Assembly: GCA_946411515.1 (NCBI GenBank)
Contig: CAMKEH010000013.1
Span: 1-32,244, forward strand
Reading direction: 5' to 3'
Source: an uncultured Clostridium sp.
Lineage (GTDB): Bacteria; Bacillota; Clostridia; TANB77; CAG-508
DNA length: 32,244 nucleotides
A program made the translations under genes and the position numbers. This document shows, in pieces, positions 6,184 to 17,023 of this stretch. The number at the start of each line of letters is the position of its first letter. The first letter of the stretch is position 1. The notes beneath the pieces were generated by a model. It did not search any database and was not told the origin of the DNA. It worked only from the letters and a program-made list of their open reading frames with translations.

Positions 6184-6453
6184 CTATTTCATTCCTAACT
6201 TTAATGTTATAAATCCTAACAAAGCAGCCAATACAAAATAAAATATATAATCAATAAATTTATCCCATTTTTTACTTTTCTCTACTGCTGGCTCACTAAG
6301 CACTTTATCTAATTTATCATCAATGCTTGATGTAGTTTTTTCAACTGTACCAAGTCTATAATCCATTGTTTGAAGTGTTGATGTAACATCTTCTAACTTA
6401 GATATTCGCTCTTCATGGTTATCAAATTTTTCTTTTATTAAATCTTCGCTCAC
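6184..6453 (-). CDS. XhlA-like membrane protein
   Basis: 89 aa: residues 1-60 form a coiled coil (heptads in NHEERISKLEDVTSTLQTMD), and 66-85 (IDYIFYFVLAALLGFITLKL) form one C-terminal membrane helix. This is the layout of haemolysin XhlA of Bacillus prophage PBSX, which acts with the holin in lysis. Here it is separated from the holin and amidase by the 859-aa fibre gene, so it might instead be a virion membrane or ejection component. Ribosome binding site AAAGGAGG is well placed. Confidence 0.7.
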   Translation of the reverse strand: MSEDLIKEKFDNHEERISKLEDVTSTLQTMDYRLGTVEKTTSSIDDKLDKVLSEPAVEKSKKWDKFIDYIFYFVLAALLGFITLKLGMK

Positions 6454-6466
6454 TTTTTACCTCCTT

Positions 6467-8230
6467 TTAATCATTTTTAGTGTAATTTAATTTTAAATAC
6501 AATGTTCCATTAAAATTATTATCATTAGTACCATTTACACGAATATTATTATTCATTATATTTACATATATATAATAATTAGCATTCGTCTCAGTAGCAG
6601 CTAATGTTTTTATTTCTCCTGTTTTTGCAATTAAAAACGAATTTCCTAAGTCAACCCACGCATTCAAAACATTTAAGTTAGATATGTTAATTGACACTGT
6701 AGCAGAATTTTTTTCTACAACATAAAACTTGCTATAAATAGATTTATTATCAATAAATTTATAACCAGTATCAAACTCATTAGTTGAATACTTAAATATA
6801 TTTTTACCTGCAATTTGTAATAATCCACCTTCGTTAGTATCATATTTACCCATAATACCAACACCATTTTTATGAAGCGCTATATTAGGAATACCAGAAC
6901 CTAAATTAGCAGTATATACTATAGTTGATAATTCATCAGATATTAAAACCTCAATATTATATGAATGTCCTATATCAAATCCATCAGCCGTATCTCCCTG
7001 TATTAAATCGTTGAATGATATATTACCATCATTATCAACGCTAACAGTTATATCTGTGTAATTAGACCATGTGCTACTATCAGTCGTTTTATATCTATAT
7101 TTAGATTCTTGTATTGAATTAACAACTTGTCCAAAATCTTTTAAATCTATTGTTCCATTAATTGTTAAAGTAGTTTCTTCTGCAACTCCATTCTGTCTAG
7201 CAATAGATATATTTCCTTTAATAAGTGGATTATAAGCAATAGTCTCATTTGCGTTTTTAGTAACCTGCGTTGAATTATTACGACTATCTATTGCATATAC
7301 ATTAAATACTCCTGATTTTACATTTTCTATTGTATTGTTAGTAGAACTATCAGAACTATAAGTAATATCTCTTTGTACATCACTACAAGTAAAACTATAT
7401 TTACTCATTGATGCACTTTTATTAGCAATCGCTATATATTCAACTGGTATAGTTGCTTTTACACTTGAATAACCCTGTATTATATTTTGATTATTACCCG
7501 TCAATGCAAGCGTTGTTGGATTTACATCTTCAAAGTCAAAATTATTAAATGTAGGATTAGCATTTACAATAGTCATTGTCTTATCTTGCCAGCTCCAGAA
7601 GTTTTCTGAAGTTCCACTTAAACATGTCGCAATAACTTCTCTAACCGTTAAAGTATTTGAATTAGGACATTTGCTTCTTAATAAATCTCTTTCTTCGTTT
7701 GTTAAATTAAATGTATAACTTCCTGTATTTGCGATGTTATCTCGTCTTATAACAGTACCAGCAAATTCTAGTCTTGCATTTATTCTAAATCCTGCAGGAT
7801 TAGTAAATGTTATTCTAGGATTTCCTTCATCGTTAAAATCAGTTGCTCCTGTAACATATGCTTGTCTTGTTATATTACCAGCATATATATTACCACCAGC
7901 AGAACCAGACATGTGCCAACTTTGAGCACTTATTCCTACGTATCTGCCTGGGAATGAACCATCATTGTTATGTCCAACAGTTATATCTTTTGTTCCTAAT
8001 AGATGATAACCAGGGCCGAAAGTATAACTAGCACCATATATATAAGTACCATCTAAGTAAAATCCTCCACTTGTTTGAGAACTTACCTGAGTACCACCAC
8101 CATAATAGAAGTAACCATACAATCTAAACGTAGTATAATTGCCTCCTGTATCTTGTCCTAACACTTGATATGTTCCTATAAATGCTGTTCTATAACTTCC
8201 ACTTACTCTCGCAAATTCTGTACCATTCAT
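6467..8230 (-). CDS. DUF859-like tail/receptor-binding protein
   Basis: 587 aa. The N-terminal ~130 residues are rich in Gly, Tyr and aromatic beta-strand patterns (FRLYGYFYYGGG, GYHLLGTKDITVGHNNDGS). The rest consists of Ig-like repeats and a C-terminal strand-rich tip. Composition, length and position match DUF859 proteins, found among host-recognition genes of streptococcal siphophages. Likely a structural fibre on the tail tip; no enzymatic motif is seen. Its initiation region (AGGAGGTATGTT before the ATG) is identical to that of the 859-aa gene, consistent with shared ancestry of the two fibre cassettes. The family assignment is from memory of the pattern. Confidence 0.6.
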   Translation of the reverse strand: MNGTEFARVSGSYRTAFIGTYQVLGQDTGGNYTTFRLYGYFYYGGGTQVSSQTSGGFYLDGTYIYGASYTFGPGYHLLGTKDITVGHNNDGSFPGRYVGISAQSWHMSGSAGGNIYAGNITRQAYVTGATDFNDEGNPRITFTNPAGFRINARLEFAGTVIRRDNIANTGSYTFNLTNEERDLLRSKCPNSNTLTVREVIATCLSGTSENFWSWQDKTMTIVNANPTFNNFDFEDVNPTTLALTGNNQNIIQGYSSVKATIPVEYIAIANKSASMSKYSFTCSDVQRDITYSSDSSTNNTIENVKSGVFNVYAIDSRNNSTQVTKNANETIAYNPLIKGNISIARQNGVAEETTLTINGTIDLKDFGQVVNSIQESKYRYKTTDSSTWSNYTDITVSVDNDGNISFNDLIQGDTADGFDIGHSYNIEVLISDELSTIVYTANLGSGIPNIALHKNGVGIMGKYDTNEGGLLQIAGKNIFKYSTNEFDTGYKFIDNKSIYSKFYVVEKNSATVSINISNLNVLNAWVDLGNSFLIAKTGEIKTLAATETNANYYIYVNIMNNNIRVNGTNDNNFNGTLYLKLNYTKND

Positions 8231-8240
8231 AACATACCTC

Positions 8241-10466
8241 CTATATTCTTGTTATCCATGTTTGGTCGCCTACTTCCTGCCATAATGTTTTTACTATTTG
8301 TGCTTCATTCTCTACGATTAATTCTTTTGTACTCAATCCTTTATCAGTAAAGTAAGCAACTACATTACCTGCAAGAGTTAGTATTCTTATTCCGTTTGCA
8401 TTTGCCTTAAATACAGTTTCCATATTTGTGGAGGTAATAGTAATACCCTTTGATATTTTTACTGTATCAGTTGTAGTTTCATTTTCATTTTGCGAATATA
8501 TAAATTTAGTCCTTCCTACATTAACCATTAAATCGTAAATTTCTACAGCATCATCGGTATCACTTTTAAAAGTAACTTTTATGCTTCCGGTAGATACAAT
8601 TAATGGTTGAGTAATGTAATCACCTGTTGTAGAATCAACTTCTCCTGTATAAAAAAACTTGGTAGATAAACTATCAAGTGGATACTCCATATCATTTATA
8701 ACTACACTAGCATTAGCAAACCTTTTTAACTTCTGATATTTAAAACTAACACTGTATTCACCGTTAGGTACATTCTGTTCTTGATATAATTCGCCATTTT
8801 GCACCAATAAAGAAACACCATTCGTAGAACTATCATTGGTTGTTCTTTTTACTGGACCATTCCAATATTCGTAGTCTTTATATTCTGATTTTTTTAAAGT
8901 AACAGATTTAAACAAAAAACTAGCTTCATTTTTAGTTAAAGTTTCTTGATTATCATATTTTATGTAATCAGCAAAACTTGAATTATCAATGCTTATTATC
9001 TCTCCAAATTCACAATCAACATATGCCTTTGGTAAATTGAAAACTATAAAATCAGAAAATATTTTGAAAGTATTATATATTTTATTTTCATAATCATCTT
9101 TTCTTATCAATATTTCCCTTTCATCACCTGATTTGTGAATTTCTATTGAAGAATTATTCCCCTGTATAATATATTTTTCCGTTTCAGGAAGTTCATCAAT
9201 TTGTAAATATAAATCCTCGGGAAAAGATGTATACAAAAACTTATGAGACAAATCATCTCCTAACTCTAAATTTTTTTTAACAATATCTTTTTTTATATAC
9301 ATTCGAACATATTTCGTTGTATGCTGAAAACTAAGTTCATTTTCGCCACTCACTAAAGTATGTTTTATCATCTCACCATTATTTTTTTGCACATTATATT
9401 GTTCATCAAATTCTACTAAATATGTAGAATAATTAACTCGCTCTCCAGATGCAATATAGTTAAGAGAAGGAATCTTCATTATATAAAGACTTGAAGAATC
9501 TATCTCTATGTATTCACCTAAAATATATGGAGATAAAAAATTACTTTCCATTTTAACAATAGTATTATCAGTATCAAGTAAATCATTTCCATATGTAAAA
9601 TTATTTTTAAATATGTTTTCATATTCAGAATCGTTATACCAAAAGCCTGTATTTCTAAATATATTATTACCACCTACTGTTGTCATAGAATTTGTTAATC
9701 CATTTACATTAGCAGTTATTCTATTTATTTGTTCAGAAATTAATACTTTATTTTCGTTTTCATCTACATAATATCTATTTTCTTCCATTTGTGCAGATAA
9801 TTCATCAACACCTTTTTCAACTGTAGTAACTCTTCCTGATACAACAGTTAATCGCTCATCAACTTGATTAGCAAGAGTATTATCTGTATATTTTGTTGCA
9901 ATTATAAAATCATCTGATGAATATTGTTGCGTTGAATCTTTAGAAATCTGACATATATATATTTCCTCATTATTTATCCACAAATCTCCATTATCGTATG
10001 GTGGTGTTGGTGTTTCAGTAAATACTCTTCTTTTGCTATCAGCAGTATCGCTTGCTGCATTTGCAATTGCGAGAGCTTGTACAACATCAACATCTGTTAG
10101 CCTTATCCATCCATATTGGTTAGTAGATGAATCCAAATAAAAACGATAAGCATATCCTGTATTCTTATCGTAATAAAGGTCTCCAATATGAGTATTATAT
10201 TCTGACTCACTCCAACTACTAACCGGTAAGTTAGATAGTGTAGGAATACCACTATAGTAATATGTAGTGATATTCCCATCTATCTGGTCTTGCAGATTGT
10301 CTATTGTGTTTAGTGTGGCATTAGCAAAGTCTTCTAATTCAGAATTAATCTTTGTTAATCCTGCTTCTGTTTGTTCTACTGCTTTTTTTATTAATGAAAT
10401 AGAAGATAAATTATATTTTCTCTCTAAATCTTGGGCAGTTCTTACACCGTTTCTATCTTGTTTCAT
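8241..10466 (-). CDS. Tail-tip/minor structural protein
   Basis: 741 aa. It begins with GVRTAQDLERKYNLSSI (~residue 7 on), a segment common in Gram-positive phage tail proteins. A coiled coil (~25-60) follows, then a module with HIGDLYYDKNTGYAYRF and PYDNGDLWINNEEIYIC (~95-185) like the C-terminal half of siphophage tail-associated lysin proteins, then further coiled coils (~195-275) and beta-rich domains. It lacks the N-terminal endopeptidase part those long tail proteins usually have. It follows the 2181-aa gene with one base of overlap at most and likely links the short tail to the host-binding proteins. Confidence 0.65.
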   Translation of the reverse strand: MKQDRNGVRTAQDLERKYNLSSISLIKKAVEQTEAGLTKINSELEDFANATLNTIDNLQDQIDGNITTYYYSGIPTLSNLPVSSWSESEYNTHIGDLYYDKNTGYAYRFYLDSSTNQYGWIRLTDVDVVQALAIANAASDTADSKRRVFTETPTPPYDNGDLWINNEEIYICQISKDSTQQYSSDDFIIATKYTDNTLANQVDERLTVVSGRVTTVEKGVDELSAQMEENRYYVDENENKVLISEQINRITANVNGLTNSMTTVGGNNIFRNTGFWYNDSEYENIFKNNFTYGNDLLDTDNTIVKMESNFLSPYILGEYIEIDSSSLYIMKIPSLNYIASGERVNYSTYLVEFDEQYNVQKNNGEMIKHTLVSGENELSFQHTTKYVRMYIKKDIVKKNLELGDDLSHKFLYTSFPEDLYLQIDELPETEKYIIQGNNSSIEIHKSGDEREILIRKDDYENKIYNTFKIFSDFIVFNLPKAYVDCEFGEIISIDNSSFADYIKYDNQETLTKNEASFLFKSVTLKKSEYKDYEYWNGPVKRTTNDSSTNGVSLLVQNGELYQEQNVPNGEYSVSFKYQKLKRFANASVVINDMEYPLDSLSTKFFYTGEVDSTTGDYITQPLIVSTGSIKVTFKSDTDDAVEIYDLMVNVGRTKFIYSQNENETTTDTVKISKGITITSTNMETVFKANANGIRILTLAGNVVAYFTDKGLSTKELIVENEAQIVKTLWQEVGDQTWITRI

Positions 10467-13400
10467 TTAATCATCAACCACCTTGTATAAATAATATTCT
10501 GCAACTGTTCCACCTTTGTCCAGATATCTATTTACCGAATTCCAGTATCTTGACATTTTTGTTTTTAATACTTTTGATTTCGCTTTTGCTGAATTATAAC
10601 CAACTATCTTACTAATAACAACAGCCTTATCTTTATTTGACAAATCCTTATAATCATCATTTTTAATTAATTCATTAATTGATTTTTCAACAAGTTCTCC
10701 ACCAATTTTTTGATAATCAGCTCTTTGTTTAGTCGATAATGGTAATTTATCAATTGAATATGGAGCAACTCTAGGAAATATTGTTTTGTCATCAGTTGCA
10801 TTATACACCTTATATATTTCTTTCGCTGCAGAACTAATATTTTCATTGTTTACATTTGCAGGATTGAATAAAACATTAAAAGCATTATTTTTGCCACCAT
10901 ATTTCTTTATATTTCTACCCATTGTATCAACTGATGGAGTTAATGTTTTACTAACAAATGGTATTTTCGCTTTTGCTGAATTTAATGCAGTTTCAACTGG
11001 CTCCCCTTTAACATAAGTTTGTCGTTGAGTACTATCTGTCATATCTGCAATTTGCTTAGAAAATGTAGGTATTGCCCTTGCAGGTAATTCTAACACTTCA
11101 TTAACAAGTCCGGATACTACCCCGTCATTATTTTTTAATACATCATTAATACTTTGTAAAAATGATTGTTCTAATAGAATGCTTCCGCCAGTATCTAGCG
11201 AATCAATTACAGTTTCTGTAAATTCTTTTAAATCTTTACTTTTATATTTTTTGTTAACAATATTCGCAGTTATAGATAAAGGTGCTGCTAAAGGTTGTGC
11301 CCAATCATAAGTAAAGGACTTGTTTCCTATTTTTATAGAATAAGAATTAGTTCCTAATGTATTTTTCATAAAACTTGCAACATCTTTATCGTCATCGCTT
11401 TCCCCAGTTGTGATTTTAGCCTTCGCAAGTGCATACCCAATAACATATAGCATTGTTCCAGCAGTTGCCTTACCTAAATTTTGAACAAATTGATGCTGTA
11501 TTTTAGAATTATACTGTCCATTAGTTAAAGACCTTTTTAAATTAATTCCATTTCCAATAGATTGCATTAGTCCCATTGGTGAATAATCAACTATAGCTTT
11601 TGTTAGATTTGCAGGTGTTTTAGCAAACGGAATTAATACATCACCTAAACCATATCCTTTTATACCAATCTTATTTAGTCCTCTTCTAACACCTAATACA
11701 AACTTCGTATAATTATTGTTATCATTCCAAGTTCGCTGTAAGCTTTCAGAACGAGCAATATCAATCATATCTTGTGTTATTTTGGTTGTGTTATTTAATT
11801 TCATTTGGTTTTGTAATGAATTTTCAAAAGATGATTGACTAAACACCCTATCACCAACATCCATAACATAATTTAAAAGTCCATCTACTCTATTCAAATT
11901 CTTTCCAATCAAGTTTTTATCTGAAAATGATTTACCTTCTCCAATTTCAAACCTATTTCCTTCCATATCACGGGTATTAATTCCTTTTTTGTAATCATTA
12001 GTTGCCTGATATGCTCCTTCTTTTAACCCTTTTAAAATAGACTTAACATTAGCAATTCCGGTAGTTCTTATTCCAGTTTTTTTCGCTATCATTTTATCCG
12101 CTGCACTTGCAAAAATATCTCCAAAATAATTTATTGGTGCAATTATAGCATTACCCATCACATTTCTTACTTGTGTCTTAGGATTAAATAGCATAGATAT
12201 TCTCATCCAAGATTTAATTTTTCTTCCTCTTTCTGTTGGAAGTTTATCAGTCATTAATTTTTGTATTTCAGCAAGTTTAACTCTCTTATCATAACCATCT
12301 TCCATATTTTGTACATCTTTCATAGTATCAATAATAAATTGTACCTCTTCAGATGTTAAATCAAAATCTTGTTGATGTTTATCAATCCAATTTTTTGTTT
12401 TATTTTCAACCATTTTGTTATATGCTTCTGTTAATTCGGACTGTGCATATTTTACCATTCCTTCAGGAGTTAACCTAGCAAGGATATTAAATGCTTGAAC
12501 AGTTTGACCTGAAGTTGTTCCAATCTCTCTCATCTTTTTAGCAACTTCAACCATTGAATCATAATCACCTGAATCTTGATAATGTTTTAATAGAATCCAT
12601 CCTTGTGCAACATCTACTGCTGTTGCATCTTTTGAATCTTTACTAAACCACTTCATTGTTTCAGATTTTCCACCTCTTTGAAGTTTATTATATGCTTCTT
12701 CAAGAGTATCCTCGTTAGTAATACCTTTGTAAAATCTAACATCATCTTCTTTAGATATTATATCCCTACTATTCTCTGTTAAAAACTCACTTTTTTTTGT
12801 AGAATTTTTATAAAAAGAACTTTCTTTATTAGCAAAAGGTCCATTCCTTCTCACGTTTGGTAGTTTAGGAGTTGTACTAGCATCACTTTCTTTAATATTA
12901 GATATTTGAATAGGATCTAAATCTCTTACACTATCTACCTTTAAATAATTATCATCGTTTTCTATCTTCTCATCAATAGTATTCTTCTGATATTCTTTTG
13001 CAATAGGTATTTTTCTTTCTGATATCTCTTTTTTTAGTTCTTTTATTTCATTTGATATTTTTTTTACTTCATTACTTATTGGTGCAATTGCTTTTTTTGT
13101 TGTATTCGTCATTTCATCAAAATACGTTCTTGTACCTGTTGCTTTATAATTTTTTTCAAGGTGTTCTTGCCAAGCAGATGATTTTTGAGAATGTTTTGAA
13201 TTATCTACTTTAGCATATTGTCCTTCATCACTATTAATCCAAGCGACATCATTAATACTTATTGTTTGTTCAAATATTTTTCCATCACCAGCATAATCCT
13301 GAACCATTGACTTAGATGGAGAAACAAAAGTTCCTTGTTTTATTTCTTTACTACTGTACACCGTGATTTTTCCACTTTCTAATGCTTTTTCACCATCTTC

Positions 13401-16400
13401 TTGTGTAAAATCTGGATAACTATAATCCTCATCTTCATCTATTTTAGTTTTAAATGCTTCTTCTGGTGTCTTGATATCATCTATTGTTCTTATACCTGTA
13501 TGATAATCATCAAGCATTGGGTTTTCTTTTTTTATTATTTCTAATTGCTTTTCTTTCAAAGAAAAAGAACTATTATCTAGTTCTTGTGTATTATTTTCTT
13601 TACTTTGCATAGAATATTTAGTAGATATATCTGATTTGACATTTTTGTTAGATTGTGGTATATTATTTGCAGATTGGTTACTTGAACCACTATTTATAGC
13701 TGAACTCTTATTTGAGTTGGAAGCTACGAGTGGCAAGCTGACCAATTTTTTTTTGGGTTTAACATCTAAAATATCATATAAATATTTTTTACCATTAGCA
13801 TCATTTCTAATTAAAATTGTACCGTCGTATATTTTTTCAGAACCGTTATAATCAAATGAAAATGTTGTATTATATTTATAAAAACCATATTTTGCATCAA
13901 ATTTATGTTTTTCTTTTTTATTAGATTCCCATGTTCTATTTGTAGCACTTTCAATTATTTCGTTTAAATTAGTTACTGCTCTTCCTTTTGCTAACTTTTT
14001 ATTTAACGGTAATTTCTTTGTATATTCAGAATGTGCATATTCATTTGGTAAATCTTTTCCTAAATAAACCTTCTGCCCACTTTCTATTATTGTGTACACT
14101 TCGCCAATATGTTTAGTTAAATAATCTTTTATTGTTTTGCTGATAGATTTATCTTTGCTGCCCTCGAATACATTATCATTAATTCTAATTCGATTAACAG
14201 TTCCATCATTATTATATACTTTTGAATATTTTTCGATTTTTTGTAAATTATTTTTTGTTGTTTCGTTCGTAGCTACTCTATATGCATCTCTCCATTTTGT
14301 TTCTAAATCTTGTACAAAGTTTCTATATCTTCCCTTTGAAGTAAAATTATTTAAAACTCGTTTTATTGATTCATATATATTTTTAATAATATTTCTAGAT
14401 TGTGGAGTGTTTTGAGCTGATAGACTATTGATAAATTCTTGATTACCTAGTATTTGTGCAGATATATCTGCTACAACCTCATCATTAACATTTTCTGTAT
14501 TATATGTTTTTTGTAAATCTTTTAATGCTGATTTAAATTCAGGGTTCTTATTAGCATAATCAAGCATTATTCCTCTAAGTTCTTTAGTTTCAATGGCATG
14601 TGTTACTTCATGTGTAAGTAAAAATTCTACTGCTCTATCTGAATTAGGGTTAAGTGCTATTTCTACTTCTCCATTTTTATTTATATTTATCTTTCCATCT
14701 ACTGATTTACCATTAAGATTAGTAATAGTTCTATCAAATTTAACATTATAATTTTTATCTTCAATAACTTTTTCAATAACATTCATAGCATTAGTTGTTT
14801 TTTTAGAATTAATCATTCCTTCTTTTACTGCTGATTGTCTAAAACTATTAATTTTTTCGTTATCAGTTGCTTGATACTTTATAATTGTAGGAGGTTTAAT
14901 ATTAGAATACTTTTCTTGCGTATTATTTTCAATTGTAGGCATGTTATTTTGAACATTATCATTAAATTGATTATTTATATTATTATCAATGTTTTGTTGC
15001 TCTACAGTCATTTCTGTAGATAAATTAGGTGTATTTTGTTGAGCATTTACAATTTCAACCCCGTTATTATCTAATTCTTGGTAAACTTGTCTTTGAATGT
15101 TAAGTGCATCTTCATTTGAAATATTAGAATTACTCTTATTAATTTCTTTCATGATTTCATTATTAATAACATTCGACTTAACAACTTTGTTTTCTATCTT
15201 ACTTTGAATATTATTCATTGTATTAGTTGCAATAGAACCACTAACAGATGATATAGGAGCAGTAAATGCTGTACTTATCGCAGCAGAACTTCCTGCTTCT
15301 AATACCCTAGATAAATCATCTTTTAGAGATACATTTCTATCAACATTTGACTCTTTAGCTGCTAACCTTTCTCCTACTATAGAAGATGCCTCTTGTGTCA
15401 TTTCTTCCGCTGATTCAGAAGCGATGTTTTGCAAATATGATTTAGCAGATGTAACCATCATATTTGCTGCCTTATCACCTATTTTTTTACTTAACCATGA
15501 ATTAACTTGTTTTTCTCCATATTCATCAACTAAGTCTGATACAGTTTGTTTTGTAATTGCTTTTGTACCACTACCTGAATTAAATGTAAATAAATCAACA
15601 ATGTTTTCTCCTGACTCAATTGCTGCATTAATTGCACCTACTCTTTTAGAATGCTTTTTTGCAATTTTATCTGGCACACCCATATCAAGTAATGTTTTGT
15701 ACTGATTACCTGCTTCCAATTTATATGTATATGGAGTAGAACCTAATGTATATCCTATAGAACTACCAGCCTTTAAACCTGCAACTGTTCCAGTACCTGG
15801 ATTTATAACAGTTCCAATTACAGAACCAATTGTTCCAAGAACAGTTGCACCTATGCCTTGTTTTTTTAATGACTCAACTTGTGTGTTAGCATTTTGAATT
15901 GCCGTACCTGCCCAGCCTGGATTATTTATTAAATCTTTATTAAAATATTGATATTTATCCATCTCTTGAGCCAATTCTTCAGCATTATTCTTTTTGCCTT
16001 CCATTTTCTTATAGTACTCTAAAGCAAGTTGATTATTTTTCTTACCAAGTTCATAATTTTCTTTTGCATGTTTTATAGGATATATTACTTCTTTATCAAT
16101 TTTATCATTTACTTTATTCTTAGTAGAATTTAATGCTTTTAAAGTTCCCGATAATGTTCCATCATAACCATAATTAATTCTATCTTTTTGATTATCTTTA
16201 GCCTCCTGCTGTCTCAATAAGTCTTCTTCATACTCATTATATTTTTTATTAGTTAAATTTGCAGTATCTAAATCTAATCTATCATTAATACTTAATACAG
16301 TATCATCGTACTGTTTAATTTTACCTTCTTTTATATCATTACGATACTTTACTGCCTCTCTTGTTGTATTTCTCATAGAATTAGTAACTAATGATACGTG

Positions 16401-17012
16401 TTTTTGACTTAAATCACCATTATCTATAAAATTTTGCAACTCTTTATCGGATAATTTATATTGTTTCTGTAATTTTTTAAAAACAGAATTAGCTTTATCA
16501 TATTCTTTACTTGTTCTTCTTTCTTGTTCTTTATAGCCTAATTGTTTTGCTTTTTCCAACTCTTCTTTTTCTGATTTTTTATCAGTAAATCTATTAGTTG
16601 CCTGATTAACATCTACATAACTATTAGTCTTATCGTCAAACAAATAATAATTATTACCTTTTTTATAGATTTTGTTATCTTTTTTATTTTCATAATCAAA
16701 ATAAAAATAATCCCCATATTTTTTTCCTGTATCAGTAAAAGTATCTAGAGAATTATCTTCTTCTAATATAGAAGGTTGTTGATTTTGAAAAGTCATTGCC
16801 TTACTAAATACATCATTTTGTGTATTCATTAAACTTGATACAAAACTATTATTTCTATTATTATTTACAGAAGGTGCGGGAGCATATGGTCGAATATTTC
16901 CTTCATAATCAACATCTGCAACCATATTTCTATTCTGTTTATCATTATTTTTTACTATTTTTCCATCTAACCCTATTGTTGCAACTACTTCATTTTTCTT
17001 TTTCTTTGCCAT
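10467..17012 (-). CDS. Giant polyvalent internal virion protein (2181 aa)
   Basis: Probable ejection protein carried in the head and injected with the DNA. Visible parts: a charged, Asn/Lys-rich, coiled N-terminus (1-360); a Gly-rich hydrophobic stretch (~370-450, GATVLGTIGSVIGTVINPG) that may insert in membranes; an Asn/Gln-rich linker (~600-720); a metallopeptidase-like motif HEVTH at 801-805. Residues ~950-1085 end in NDANGKKYLYDI and look like LPD3, a BECR-fold nuclease-like domain of phage polyvalent proteins. Residues ~1205-1270 (ITVYSSKEIKQGTFVSPSK) are conserved-looking but unassigned. The helical C-terminal ~700 residues with SWMRISMLFNPKTQVRN (~1600) resemble LPD38. It occupies the place of a tape-measure gene but has no tape-measure repeats. 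Domain names are by recall, not by search. Confidence 0.7.
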   Translation of the reverse strand: MAKKKKNEVVATIGLDGKIVKNNDKQNRNMVADVDYEGNIRPYAPAPSVNNNRNNSFVSSLMNTQNDVFSKAMTFQNQQPSILEEDNSLDTFTDTGKKYGDYFYFDYENKKDNKIYKKGNNYYLFDDKTNSYVDVNQATNRFTDKKSEKEELEKAKQLGYKEQERRTSKEYDKANSVFKKLQKQYKLSDKELQNFIDNGDLSQKHVSLVTNSMRNTTREAVKYRNDIKEGKIKQYDDTVLSINDRLDLDTANLTNKKYNEYEEDLLRQQEAKDNQKDRINYGYDGTLSGTLKALNSTKNKVNDKIDKEVIYPIKHAKENYELGKKNNQLALEYYKKMEGKKNNAEELAQEMDKYQYFNKDLINNPGWAGTAIQNANTQVESLKKQGIGATVLGTIGSVIGTVINPGTGTVAGLKAGSSIGYTLGSTPYTYKLEAGNQYKTLLDMGVPDKIAKKHSKRVGAINAAIESGENIVDLFTFNSGSGTKAITKQTVSDLVDEYGEKQVNSWLSKKIGDKAANMMVTSAKSYLQNIASESAEEMTQEASSIVGERLAAKESNVDRNVSLKDDLSRVLEAGSSAAISTAFTAPISSVSGSIATNTMNNIQSKIENKVVKSNVINNEIMKEINKSNSNISNEDALNIQRQVYQELDNNGVEIVNAQQNTPNLSTEMTVEQQNIDNNINNQFNDNVQNNMPTIENNTQEKYSNIKPPTIIKYQATDNEKINSFRQSAVKEGMINSKKTTNAMNVIEKVIEDKNYNVKFDRTITNLNGKSVDGKININKNGEVEIALNPNSDRAVEFLLTHEVTHAIETKELRGIMLDYANKNPEFKSALKDLQKTYNTENVNDEVVADISAQILGNQEFINSLSAQNTPQSRNIIKNIYESIKRVLNNFTSKGRYRNFVQDLETKWRDAYRVATNETTKNNLQKIEKYSKVYNNDGTVNRIRINDNVFEGSKDKSISKTIKDYLTKHIGEVYTIIESGQKVYLGKDLPNEYAHSEYTKKLPLNKKLAKGRAVTNLNEIIESATNRTWESNKKEKHKFDAKYGFYKYNTTFSFDYNGSEKIYDGTILIRNDANGKKYLYDILDVKPKKKLVSLPLVASNSNKSSAINSGSSNQSANNIPQSNKNVKSDISTKYSMQSKENNTQELDNSSFSLKEKQLEIIKKENPMLDDYHTGIRTIDDIKTPEEAFKTKIDEDEDYSYPDFTQEDGEKALESGKITVYSSKEIKQGTFVSPSKSMVQDYAGDGKIFEQTISINDVAWINSDEGQYAKVDNSKHSQKSSAWQEHLEKNYKATGTRTYFDEMTNTTKKAIAPISNEVKKISNEIKELKKEISERKIPIAKEYQKNTIDEKIENDDNYLKVDSVRDLDPIQISNIKESDASTTPKLPNVRRNGPFANKESSFYKNSTKKSEFLTENSRDIISKEDDVRFYKGITNEDTLEEAYNKLQRGGKSETMKWFSKDSKDATAVDVAQGWILLKHYQDSGDYDSMVEVAKKMREIGTTSGQTVQAFNILARLTPEGMVKYAQSELTEAYNKMVENKTKNWIDKHQQDFDLTSEEVQFIIDTMKDVQNMEDGYDKRVKLAEIQKLMTDKLPTERGRKIKSWMRISMLFNPKTQVRNVMGNAIIAPINYFGDIFASAADKMIAKKTGIRTTGIANVKSILKGLKEGAYQATNDYKKGINTRDMEGNRFEIGEGKSFSDKNLIGKNLNRVDGLLNYVMDVGDRVFSQSSFENSLQNQMKLNNTTKITQDMIDIARSESLQRTWNDNNNYTKFVLGVRRGLNKIGIKGYGLGDVLIPFAKTPANLTKAIVDYSPMGLMQSIGNGINLKRSLTNGQYNSKIQHQFVQNLGKATAGTMLYVIGYALAKAKITTGESDDDKDVASFMKNTLGTNSYSIKIGNKSFTYDWAQPLAAPLSITANIVNKKYKSKDLKEFTETVIDSLDTGGSILLEQSFLQSINDVLKNNDGVVSGLVNEVLELPARAIPTFSKQIADMTDSTQRQTYVKGEPVETALNSAKAKIPFVSKTLTPSVDTMGRNIKKYGGKNNAFNVLFNPANVNNENISSAAKEIYKVYNATDDKTIFPRVAPYSIDKLPLSTKQRADYQKIGGELVEKSINELIKNDDYKDLSNKDKAVVISKIVGYNSAKAKSKVLKTKMSRYWNSVNRYLDKGGTVAEYYLYKVVDD

Positions 17013-17023
17013 ACAATCACCTT

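Noticed and set aside
6165..6185. Two-codon mini-ORF (ATG TTA TGA) before the 859-aa and 587-aa genes
   Set aside because: Its ATG is too close to the ribosome binding site to be used; the real start has normal spacing.
10467..17012. Many 60-90-codon frames opposite the 2181-aa gene
   Set aside because: They are shadows of one long, consistently coded frame; hydrophobic because they are antisense to Lys/Asn-rich codons.
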